Below are positions 36,005-43,293 of a stretch of 60,776 nt of DNA, piece after piece. This DNA comes from Bradyrhizobium genosp. SA-3 (GTDB taxonomy: Bacteria > Pseudomonadota > Alphaproteobacteria > Rhizobiales > Xanthobacteraceae): NCBI RefSeq assembly GCF_004212635.1, contig NZ_PSRT01000041.1:1-60776 (forward strand), given 5' to 3'. Numbering within the stretch: position 1 is the first letter of the stretch; each line of letters opens with the position of its first letter. The position numbers and the translations under genes are program-made. A model generated the notes under the pieces. It did no database searches. It had not been told where the DNA came from and was given only the letters and a program-made list of their open reading frames with translations.

Positions 36005-36232
36005 TCAGATGGCAGCTCCGGCCAGCAAGAAAGCGCCGCCGAGCGCGACCATCACGAGCCCAGGCCAGTTCGATTTGATGCCGAAGCCGCTACCTGGCCT
36101 TTCAGGCTCCAGCGTGTCACGCCCGGAGCGAAGCCACTTCCCACCGCTGAATCGGCCTCGCCAGATGGGCTGAAACGCCATTTGGAGTACGCCGACGAAA
36201 ACAAGGAGCACACCAAGCCATATGAGAGTCAT
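36005..36232 (-). CDS. Small membrane protein with two helices
   Basis: A 75-residue protein starting MTLIWLGVLLVFVGVLQMAF. A first helix (residues 3-18), a polar basic loop of about 35 residues containing RSGRDTLEPERPGSG, then a second helix WPGLVMVALGGAFLLAGAAI at the end. GAGGAGG lies 5 bases before ATG 36232, which decides that start over GTG 36238. Function is unknown. Confidence 0.65.
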   Translation of the reverse strand: MTLIWLGVLLVFVGVLQMAFQPIWRGRFSGGKWLRSGRDTLEPERPGSGFGIKSNWPGLVMVALGGAFLLAGAAI

Positions 36233-36412
36233 GCTCACCTCCTCTACCTGCGAACGCCGATAGGTTGCTGCGCCGAGAACCGTGGTCCATTCAGCGCCTG
36301 CCCGCTGCTCTCGGAATCAGACCGACCCTGGAAGCCGCCGGACGCACCAGCGCGCCGCACGCAGGCTGGGAATAGCACTCACCGAAGCTCAGGCGACGTC
36401 TAAGCGTCCTGC

Positions 36413-36589
36413 TTAGTCCTCGTCCGGCTCGCGCACGACCGGCGGTTCGTCGGTTTGGTTCTCTTCATCGTCTTGCTCTTCCTCCTCCTCTTCGTCGTCA
36501 TCAGGATCTCGGGGCGGCATCGTGTCGGGCATGATCGCGAAGACATGCCGGTCGATCTCAGCCGGAACCAGCTCGGGGAGTAGGGTCAT
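36413..36589 (-). CDS. Acidic miniprotein (paralogue of 35353-35523)
   Basis: A 58-residue protein that is too short for an ordinary ORF cut-off. After MTLLPELVPAEIDRHVFAIM come MPPRDPDDDEEEEEEQDDEE and an end PPVVREPDED, which share the MPPRDPD and VVREPDED blocks with the plus-strand gene about 900 bases away. GAGGAGCAACAAC before the ATG also matches. The two genes face each other. The N-termini differ, and this copy lacks the hydrophobic patch. Function is unknown. Confidence 0.65.
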   Translation of the reverse strand: MTLLPELVPAEIDRHVFAIMPDTMPPRDPDDDEEEEEEQDDEENQTDEPPVVREPDED

Positions 36590-36603
36590 GTTGTTGCTCC
36601 TCG

Positions 36604-36742
36604 GATGTGACCCTGGGGCACTCTACCCCTTTTCGGCGGGGGAGGCACGAAATTGGCGGCCAGCGCGGACGGTTGCGGAAGTGAAGGAGGAGGACGTGCT
36701 TTGCCTCTCGATGGCATGGAAGGCGATCTGTTCCGCGAGACC
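36604..36742 (+). pseudogene. Decayed YodC-like (DUF2158) gene copy
   Basis: The stretch matches the intact gene at 14572-14781: TTGGCGGCCAGCGC, then TGCGGAAGTGAAGG, GACGTGCT and CATGGAAGGCGATCTGTTCC. A one-base deletion before CATGGAAGG breaks the frame, and the region between the GATGTG start block and the GGCCAG block is scrambled. In translation TVAEVKEEDVLCLSM matches TVAEVKENDVLCLWM. No acidic tail remains. Confidence 0.75.
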
Positions 36743-36778
36743 AGCGCGAGGTGCTGCGCTGGTCGGGTGCAGCCAGAT

Positions 36779-36802
36779 GCCGGGCTGGCTGTTCAGCCCG
36801 GC
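36779..36802 (+). terminator. Hairpin upstream of the hemerythrin gene
   Basis: GCCGGGCTG and CAGCCCGGC form a perfect 9-bp stem with a 6-base loop. No T-run follows, so it may be a structural remnant of the decayed gene's terminator. Confidence 0.4.
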
Positions 36803-36890
36803 GACCCGGTCCCCCGGGTTTGATCCAGCGCAAGATTCTGAATCGCTTTCAGGATAGCTTTGATCATTCAATGGTTCGTTGGAGGCCACA

Positions 36891-37454
36891 ATGATCATTG
36901 AGCGCCTATCCCAAGAACACCGCAATATTGAGACGCTGCTCGCCGTGCTTGAGCACGAGCTTGAGATTTTCGATCGCGGCGACCACCCCGACTATGAGGT
37001 CATTCGCGCAATCATCAGCTACTTCGAACTCTATCCCGAGATTTACCATCATCCCCTGGAAGAGTTGGTCCTTGCCAAACTAGAGCTTCGGGATCCGGCT
37101 GCGGCGGCAAGCGTCGGTAACCTGAGACTTGAGCACCAAAAGGGGACCGATCGTTTGCGCCGCGTTGCTCGGGCGATCGACGGTGTCCTGTCGGATCGGG
37201 AAATCCTCCGGCAAAACGTGGACAATATCGTTCGCGATTTCATAGAGAGCGAGCGGCGTCACATCATGATTGAAGACCGCGATTTCTTTCCTGCCGCTCT
37301 CAAGGCTCTAAAGCCCGCAGATTGGAGCGAAATCGCTTCGACCTCAATCGATCATGAGGATCCGCTGTTTAGCGAGGCTGCCGAAGAGACCTTCGGCGCG
37401 CTCCGAGAGCGCATCTTGCAGATGGAGCGCGAGTCTGAAGTCGGACGACGTTAG
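36891..37454 (+). CDS. Hemerythrin domain-containing protein
   Basis: A 187-residue four-helix bundle. Candidate di-iron ligands are His10, His53 or His54 with Glu57 or Glu58 (HHPLEELVL), His82 (EHQKGTDRL), His124 and Glu128 (ERRHIMIEDRDFF). Bacterial hemerythrins of this type sense or carry oxygen or nitric oxide, or protect against iron stress. The start at 36891 follows GGAGG closely; the upstream TTG 36879 overlaps that ribosome site. It stands alone between two unrelated units. Confidence 0.88.
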   Translation: MIIERLSQEHRNIETLLAVLEHELEIFDRGDHPDYEVIRAIISYFELYPEIYHHPLEELVLAKLELRDPAAAASVGNLRLEHQKGTDRLRRVARAIDGVLSDREILRQNVDNIVRDFIESERRHIMIEDRDFFPAALKALKPADWSEIASTSIDHEDPLFSEAAEETFGALRERILQMERESEVGRR

Positions 37455-37519
37455 AAGCGCTCCGCCGGTGCACAATCGAAGATAAGACACCGCAGCGCCG
37501 TCAAAGCCTCGAGCGTGTA

Positions 37520-38287
37520 TCAGATCAGCTGCCTCGCCGCCGCCGAGATCATCACCAGCCCGCCGGTGATCACCGCGACATCCAAGATCGCGGTGTGGAT
37601 GTGCGCCGGCATCCGCTCGACGAAGGCTTTTGCGAGGAACGCACCGGGGATCGCAATCGCGCCGATCAGCAGCGCGAAGGCGAGCACCTGCGCGGTCACG
37701 GCGCCGGCAAGGCCGAACACCGAGATCTTGATCAGGCCGGTGCCGAGCGAGATCATCGCATCGGTTGCGATCACCGCCGCGCCTTCGAGCCCGGCGGCCA
37801 TCAGCAGCGACAGCAGGATCACGCCGGAGCCCGAGGTGCCGCCGACCAGCACGCCGTAACCGATGGAGCCGGCGGCAAGGCCGGTGTCGCCGATCCTGAC
37901 TTCGCGGCGGCGCAGCACGCGGCGCAGCGGCACGCTCAGGATCAGCATGGAACCGATCACGAGCGCCGCACCCGCATTGGTCAGCCGCGTATAGCCATAG
38001 GCGCCGAGCGCCGTCGTCAGCGCCGCGCAGAGAAGCACGATCAGCGCGCGGCGGCGGTCGGCATGGCGCAGATAGGCGATGGCGCGGCTGCAATTGGTGA
38101 AGATGGCGGAGATCGCGATGATCGGCACCACGGGCTCGGCGCCGACCAGCGGCACCAGCACCAGCGGCATCAAGGCGCCGGTGCCATAGCCGGCGAGACC
38201 ACCGATGATCGAAGCCAACAACGCCATCAACGCGACCAGCAGGAGCTGAAGAATCGAGATGTCGGCGAAGCCTGAAACGATGGTCAC
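37520..38287 (-). CDS. TauE/SafE family (DUF81) permease
   Basis: A 255-residue inner-membrane protein with about eight helices, including LLLVALMALLASIIGGLAGYG and the repeated GGTSGSGVILLSLLMAAGLE. The family exports sulfite, sulfoacetate or related anions, and the substrate here is unknown. It begins with GTG at 38287, overlapping the stop of the CCA-adding enzyme gene (GTGA). It is the last gene of a five-gene minus-strand operon. Confidence 0.88.
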   Translation of the reverse strand: MTIVSGFADISILQLLLVALMALLASIIGGLAGYGTGALMPLVLVPLVGAEPVVPIIAISAIFTNCSRAIAYLRHADRRRALIVLLCAALTTALGAYGYTRLTNAGAALVIGSMLILSVPLRRVLRRREVRIGDTGLAAGSIGYGVLVGGTSGSGVILLSLLMAAGLEGAAVIATDAMISLGTGLIKISVFGLAGAVTAQVLAFALLIGAIAIPGAFLAKAFVERMPAHIHTAILDVAVITGGLVMISAAARQLI

Positions 38288-39540
38288 GTTCTCTCGTCGC
38301 GGCTGACGCGGGCCGCAGCTTGATCGGCGATGGAAGCGAGCGCGGCTTGCTCTAGTGGAAAATCCGCCGCGAGCCAAGCGTCCTCGGCGAGCGTCAACAC
38401 GTGTCCGAGCGAAGGTCCTTCCGCCATGCCGCGCGCGATGAAATCGGCGGCCTTCAGCGGAAATTTCGGCGCAGTCCAGCGCTGCGGCAGCTCGGCGAGC
38501 GCGCGCCATCGCGACGATCCGACGTCGCCGCCGGCCCGCGCCCAGGCCAGCAACACGCGATCGTGATAGCGCTCCGCGCCGAGCCGGTAGAGCAGCCGGC
38601 GTGCATCGGCCTCGTCCTTGGTGGCCAAGCGCCACCAGCGGTGCCCCATCGAATCCAGCGCCTTGGTCTCGGTATTGGAGAGCCGCAGGCGCGTGGCGAG
38701 GCGCTTGGCATCCTCGGTCACGGCGACCGTCAGCGCGGCTAGGCGCCGCGTGCTGCTTGCGGTGAGGCCGAGTTCGCGCTCGATCGCGATCATCGTCGAC
38801 AGTGGGCCGGTATAGACGACGCCCCCGGTCAGCGCCTGCAGCAATCCGCCCTCGGCCATGGCCAGCACGGCCGCGGACGCGCCGCCGGCCACCAGCAGTT
38901 TCAGCATCTCCATGCGCACCCGCTCGGCCGAGAGGTTAGCCAGGCCCGCGCGTCCCCGGATGCAGGCGAGATAGCCGTCGCGGTCTGGCTCGCCGGCGCC
39001 GAAGGCGGCGTGGATGCGGAAGAAGCGCAGGATGCGCAAATAATCCTCGGCGATGCGCTGGCCGGGATCGCCGATGAAGCGCACGCGACGCGCTCTGGCG
39101 TCCGCGATCCCGCCGACATAGTCGTGCACGACGCCATCAGCATCGACCGACAGGCCGTTCATGGTGAAGTCGCGCCGCTCGGCGTCCTTCACCCAGTCGC
39201 GGCCGAATGCGACCTTGGCCTTGCGGCCGAAGGTTTCGGTGTCCTCGCGCAGCGTCGTCACTTCATAGGGATGCCCGTCGATGACGAGCGTGACGGTGCC
39301 ATGGTCGATGCCGGTCGGCACGCTCTTGATGCCGGCGGCCTTGGCGCGCCGCATCACTTCGTCCGGCAACGCGGTGGTTGCGATGTCGATGTCACCGGGC
39401 TTAAGACCGAGCAGCGCATTGCGTACCGCGCCGCCGACCACCCGCGCCTCCTCGCCGTCAGTGCTGAGCAGTTCCAGGACACGCGCAGTCCCGCCTGCGG
39501 TCAGCCAGGGCGCATCGGCAAGTAAAGGCTCCGCGCTCAT
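38284..39540 (-). CDS. cca: CCA tRNA nucleotidyltransferase (class II-type)
   Basis: A 418-residue nucleotidyltransferase. RVVGGAVRNALLG and the metal-binding GDIDIATTALPDEVM are near residue 40-60, followed by RRDFTMNGLSVD and the ribose-specificity segment RIAEDYLRILRFFRIH near residues 150-165. It adds the 3' CCA to tRNA, or in some species acts as poly(A) polymerase. It sits 10 bases downstream of DUF6111 in the operon and overlaps the permease gene. Confidence 0.93.
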   Translation of the reverse strand: MSAEPLLADAPWLTAGGTARVLELLSTDGEEARVVGGAVRNALLGLKPGDIDIATTALPDEVMRRAKAAGIKSVPTGIDHGTVTLVIDGHPYEVTTLREDTETFGRKAKVAFGRDWVKDAERRDFTMNGLSVDADGVVHDYVGGIADARARRVRFIGDPGQRIAEDYLRILRFFRIHAAFGAGEPDRDGYLACIRGRAGLANLSAERVRMEMLKLLVAGGASAAVLAMAEGGLLQALTGGVVYTGPLSTMIAIERELGLTASSTRRLAALTVAVTEDAKRLATRLRLSNTETKALDSMGHRWWRLATKDEADARRLLYRLGAERYHDRVLLAWARAGGDVGSSRWRALAELPQRWTAPKFPLKAADFIARGMAEGPSLGHVLTLAEDAWLAADFPLEQAALASIADQAAARVSRDERT

Positions 39541-39550
39541 CGGTCGGCCC

Positions 39551-39814
39551 CTATTTTTCCACGCCCGGCACGAGCTTGCCGTTCTCGATATGGGCGGGAA
39601 CGTAGGTCGAATCCGGCGCTGCGCCGGAGAAATGCGCGAGGCCGATCAACCCCGCGATCACCAGCACGATCGCCGCCAGCGCAAGGCGCGCGACGATCGC
39701 AACCGGCCAGGAGGATCGCGCGAACAGGCCGGTCCGGGTGGCGGCCAGGAACAGCGCATAGACGGCAAAGGGGATGAGGAAGATTCCGATCTCGGTCAGA
39801 ACCGTCCGGATCAT
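39551..39814 (-). CDS. DUF6111 family small membrane protein
   Basis: An 87-residue protein with two helices (LTEIGIFLIPFAVYALFLAA and LALAAIVLVIAGLIGLAHFS) and a polar tail containing TYVPAHIENGKLVPG. The family is small, alphaproteobacterial and of unknown role. Its start overlaps the CoA pyrophosphatase stop by four bases (ATGA), a sign of translational coupling. Confidence 0.85.
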   Translation of the reverse strand: MIRTVLTEIGIFLIPFAVYALFLAATRTGLFARSSWPVAIVARLALAAIVLVIAGLIGLAHFSGAAPDSTYVPAHIENGKLVPGVEK

Positions 39815-40482
39815 GATGAATAGATCCGCTCATAAAGCACACGCAGCATACCCGCCGTCGCACCCCAGATGTAGCGTTCCGCGAACGGCATCGCGTAATA
39901 GAACCGCTCCATGCCGCGGAATTCCTTGCTGTGCACCTGGTGGTTCACCGGGTTCATCAGGAAGGATAGCGGCACTTCGAACGCGTCATCAACCTCGGAA
40001 TGGTTGATGGTGAGCGCAAAGCCCGGCCTGACCCTCGCGACGGTCGGCAGGATGCGGAAGCCGAAGGCGGTGCCGTAGAGATCGAGATAGCCGATCGGCT
40101 CGATGAAGTCCCGCGACAGCCCGACCTCCTCCTCGGCCTCGCGCAGCGCCGCATCGAGCGGGGAGGCGTCCATCGCGTCGATCTTGCCACCGGGAAAGGC
40201 GATCTGGCCGGCATGGTCGTTGAGATGCGCCGAGCGCTGCGTCAGCAGGATGGTCGGCTCGGGATGGTCGACCACCGCGATCAGGACCGCCGCCGGCCGC
40301 ACCGGCTGCTCGCGCGCGATGATCTCCAGCATCTTGTCGGTGCCTGGATCGCCGGAGGCGGGAATGATGTTCGGATCATAAAGGCCGGGTGGGACGTCGA
40401 AGCCGAGCCTGGCCCTGGAGCGGGCGAAGAAATCCGCCGCGCTGAGCGCGACCGGATCGTGCTTCAGGATAGTTTTGTTCAA
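39811..40482 (-). CDS. CoA pyrophosphatase (NUDIX)
   Basis: A 223-residue NUDIX hydrolase. The NUDIX box starts GGKIDAMDASPLDAALREAE and continues EEVGL; the preceding LTQRSAHLNDHAGQIAFPGG is the UPF0035 signature of CoA pyrophosphatases, which split CoA into 4'-phosphopantetheine and 3',5'-ADP. It overlaps both neighbours by four bases in the operon. Confidence 0.93.
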   Translation of the reverse strand: MNKTILKHDPVALSAADFFARSRARLGFDVPPGLYDPNIIPASGDPGTDKMLEIIAREQPVRPAAVLIAVVDHPEPTILLTQRSAHLNDHAGQIAFPGGKIDAMDASPLDAALREAEEEVGLSRDFIEPIGYLDLYGTAFGFRILPTVARVRPGFALTINHSEVDDAFEVPLSFLMNPVNHQVHSKEFRGMERFYYAMPFAERYIWGATAGMLRVLYERIYSS

Positions 40483-41090
40483 AGCGCGGCCCTCACCTGC
40501 TCCGCGTCGGCCATGGCGAAGAATTCGCCGGCCGACTCGACGCCGAACATCGGCTGGCCATCGACCATCCGCTCCTCGCCCATGTCAACCAGATCGTAAT
40601 AGAGCGCGCGGGTGACCTTGGCCCAGAGATCGGCGCGGACATGAAGATAGGGCGTCAGCCCGCCGTCCTTCGCCTGCTCGAAGCGCAGCCGGCGCGCAGC
40701 ATCGCAGGTCACCCAATCGTCGACATTGGTGCGGAAGCTCAGCACGCGGTGGCCGCCCTCGCCGTGCTTCAGCATCTCGACCGCCATGAACGGCGCGTCG
40801 TCGACGCGAATGCCGACCTTCTCCACCGGCGTGACCAGGAAATGCTTGTCGCCCTCGCGCTTGAGGATGGTGGAGAACAGGCGGACCAGCGCGTGACGCC
40901 CGATTGGCGTCCCCATGTAGAACCAAGTACCATCAGAGGCGATTCGGATATCGAGATCCCCGCAAAACGGCGGATTCCACAGATGCACCGGAGGCAGGCC
41001 CTTTTTGGCGCCTTCGGCATTGGCAGCGCTTTTGGCGGCGGCAGTCAGCCCCTCGAGACCGCGATCGGCACTCTGCCCTTGGTTCGCCAT
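40479..41090 (-). CDS. DUF1285 domain-containing protein
   Basis: A 203-residue soluble protein. The DUF1285 core includes FCGDLDIRIASDGTWFYMGT, then RFEQAKDGGLTPYLHVRADL and FGVESAGEFFAMADA. It is the first gene of the five-gene operon. The start is uncertain: ATG 41090 (MANQG) or ATG 41111 (MTKSG), the former being preferred for its spacing to AGGGCAAACC. Function is unknown. Confidence 0.88.
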   Translation of the reverse strand: MANQGQSADRGLEGLTAAAKSAANAEGAKKGLPPVHLWNPPFCGDLDIRIASDGTWFYMGTPIGRHALVRLFSTILKREGDKHFLVTPVEKVGIRVDDAPFMAVEMLKHGEGGHRVLSFRTNVDDWVTCDAARRLRFEQAKDGGLTPYLHVRADLWAKVTRALYYDLVDMGEERMVDGQPMFGVESAGEFFAMADAEQVRAAL

Positions 41091-41350
41091 GGTTTGCCCT
41101 GACTTTGTCATTTGGCACGATTGGTGCAGGTCTACGTTGTACCTCGGTGAGCGGTTCCACTCCGGATGAGTCCGGTGTGCGAGGTCGCCACTTCGTGATG
41201 CCGTACATAACCCGAAGCCGATAAGGTGGGGATGGGTTAATTCAACGAATACATGGCCTTCCTGCAAGTCTAGCATAGCGCCCATGATCCGACGGATGAC
41301 CTGAAGTGATGACGCAAGCAAGCCGCGTGGCAGGCTGAAGGAGCGAGCGA

Positions 41351-42349
41351 ATGGCGGAAAGTGTCGAGAAACTCGAGGACGGTATCGTCCGTTCGGCCGA
41401 GCAGGTGTCGAGCCAGATTCGCGCGGCGAAGGAAGCGATCGCGTCCGTCATCTTCGGCCAGGATCGCGTGATCGAGAACACGCTCGTCACCATCCTCTCC
41501 GGCGGTCATGCACTGCTGATCGGCGTCCCCGGCCTCGCCAAGACCAAGCTGGTCGAGACGCTCGGCGTCACGCTTGGCTTAGATGCCAAGCGCATTCAGT
41601 TCACGCCCGATTTGATGCCATCGGACATTCTCGGCGCCGAGGTGTTAGATGAGAGCACCGCGGGCAGGCGCGCCTTCCGCTTCATTGCAGGTCCGGTGTT
41701 CGCGCAGCTCCTGATGGCCGACGAGATCAACCGCGCCAGCCCGCGCACGCAGTCGGCGTTGCTGCAGGCGATGCAGGAGCAGCACATCACGGTTGCGGGT
41801 GCGCGCCACGACCTGCCGAAGCCGTTCCACGTGCTCGCCACGCAAAACCCGCTGGAGCAGGAAGGCACCTATCCGCTGCCCGAGGCGCAGCTCGACCGCT
41901 TCCTGATGGAGATCGACGTCGATTATCCCGATCGTGACGCCGAGCGCCGCATCCTGTTCGAGACCACCGGCGCCGAGGAGACGCTGGCCAGGGGATCGAT
42001 GACCGCCGATGCGCTGATCGCCGCGCAGCGGCTGATCCGTCGCCTGCCGGTCGGCGATTCCGTGGTGGAGGCGATCCTGTCGCTGGTGCGCTCGGCCCGT
42101 CCGGGTCCCGACGCCGGCGAAGCCGGCAAGTTCATCGCCTGGGGACCCGGCCCGCGCGCCAGCCAATCGCTGATGCTGGCTGTGCGCGCGCGTGCGCTGA
42201 TCGACGGCCGTCTCGCGCCCTCTGTCGACGACGTGCTCGACCTCGCCGAGCCCGTGCTGAAGCACCGCATGGCGCTGACGTTCCAGGCGCGCGCCGAAGG
42301 ACGCACGATTCCGGACGTGATCCGGCAATTGAAGACACGGATTGGTTGA
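41351..42349 (+). CDS. MoxR family AAA+ ATPase
   Basis: A 332-residue AAA ATPase. Walker A is GVPGLAKTKL (near residue 58), Walker B LLMADEINRASPRTQSALLQ, and the sensor segment VLATQNPLEQEGTYPLPEAQ. The AAA lid is at the C-terminus. MoxR proteins are chaperones that work with the VWA/DUF58 partners encoded beside them. It begins the plus-strand operon and overlaps the DUF58 gene by one base. The promoter must lie in the 260-base gap divergent from DUF1285. Confidence 0.95.
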   Translation: MAESVEKLEDGIVRSAEQVSSQIRAAKEAIASVIFGQDRVIENTLVTILSGGHALLIGVPGLAKTKLVETLGVTLGLDAKRIQFTPDLMPSDILGAEVLDESTAGRRAFRFIAGPVFAQLLMADEINRASPRTQSALLQAMQEQHITVAGARHDLPKPFHVLATQNPLEQEGTYPLPEAQLDRFLMEIDVDYPDRDAERRILFETTGAEETLARGSMTADALIAAQRLIRRLPVGDSVVEAILSLVRSARPGPDAGEAGKFIAWGPGPRASQSLMLAVRARALIDGRLAPSVDDVLDLAEPVLKHRMALTFQARAEGRTIPDVIRQLKTRIG

Positions 42350-43293
42350 TGGCGGCAGAGAACGGGCACACAGCAAAGGAGATCATCGCGATCCGACGTG
42401 CCGATGGCGAAAGCCGCACGCTCGCCGCTTCGCTGCCGCGCCTGGTGCTCGAGGCCCGCCGCGTTGCCGCCAATGTCATCCACGGCCTGCACGGAAGGCG
42501 CCGCGCCGGCTCCGGCGAGAACTTCTGGCAGTATCGCCGCTTCGTCTCCGGCGAGCCGGCGCAGAACGTCGACTGGCGCCGCTCGGCGCGCGACGATCAT
42601 CTCTATGTCCGCGAGCTCGAATGGGAAGCCTCGCACACGGTCTGGATCTGGCCCGACCGCTCACCCTCGATGACCTTCGCCTCCAAGACCGCGCGCGAGT
42701 CCAAGCTCGAACGCACGCTGATCGTCGCTTTCGCGCTGGCCGAACTGCTGGTGTCCGGCGGCGAACGCGTCGGCATTCCCGGGCTGATGGCGCCGACCGC
42801 AAGCCGCAGCGTCATCGACAAGATGGCGCAGGCGATGCTGCATGACGATGCCGACCGCCTCAGCCTGCCGCCGTCCTTCGTGCCCTCGGCGCTCGCCGAG
42901 ACGATCGTGCTGTCGGATTTCTGGTCGCCGATCTCCGAGATCAGGGCGACACTCGCAGGGCTCTCCGGCTCCGGCGCGCATGGCACGATGGTGCAGATCG
43001 TCGATCCCGCCGAAGAGTCGTTTCCGTACTCCGGCCGCATCGAGTTCGTCGAGCCGGAAGGGTTTGGCGTGATCACCGCCGGCCGGGCCGAGAGCTGGGT
43101 GCAGGATTACACGGCGCGGCTCACGCTGCACCGCGACCAGATCCGCGCCGAGACCAACAAGCTCGACTGGCTGTTCACCACGCACGCGACCGACCGCTCG
43201 GCCGCCGAACTGCTGTTGTTCCTGCATGCCGGCCTGCAGGTCAGCAAGTCGGGCGCGCGCACCACGACGATCAAGGCGGGGCCGGCCGCATGA
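42349..43293 (+). CDS. DUF58 domain-containing protein
   Basis: A 314-residue partner of MoxR. The core segment RRFVSGEPAQNVDWRRSARD, then LYVRELEWE, is the DUF58 signature, followed by a VWA-like half (TVWIWPDRSPSM). The start ATG 42349 is offset by one base from the MoxR stop, so the genes are coupled. In related operons such proteins are thought to bind the MoxR chaperone and act in cell-envelope stress or aerotolerance. Confidence 0.92.
   Translation: MAAENGHTAKEIIAIRRADGESRTLAASLPRLVLEARRVAANVIHGLHGRRRAGSGENFWQYRRFVSGEPAQNVDWRRSARDDHLYVRELEWEASHTVWIWPDRSPSMTFASKTARESKLERTLIVAFALAELLVSGGERVGIPGLMAPTASRSVIDKMAQAMLHDDADRLSLPPSFVPSALAETIVLSDFWSPISEIRATLAGLSGSGAHGTMVQIVDPAEESFPYSGRIEFVEPEGFGVITAGRAESWVQDYTARLTLHRDQIRAETNKLDWLFTTHATDRSAAELLLFLHAGLQVSKSGARTTTIKAGPAA

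Noticed and set aside
36845..36890. Possible Fnr/FixK box (TTGATCATTCAA) before the hemerythrin gene
   Set aside because: The TTGA and TCAA half-sites are separated by four bases rather than the six expected, so it does not fit the consensus.
14782..37519. Insertion sequence or integrase in the accessory block
   Set aside because: No transposase or recombinase frame was seen, only gene fragments and degenerate repeats.
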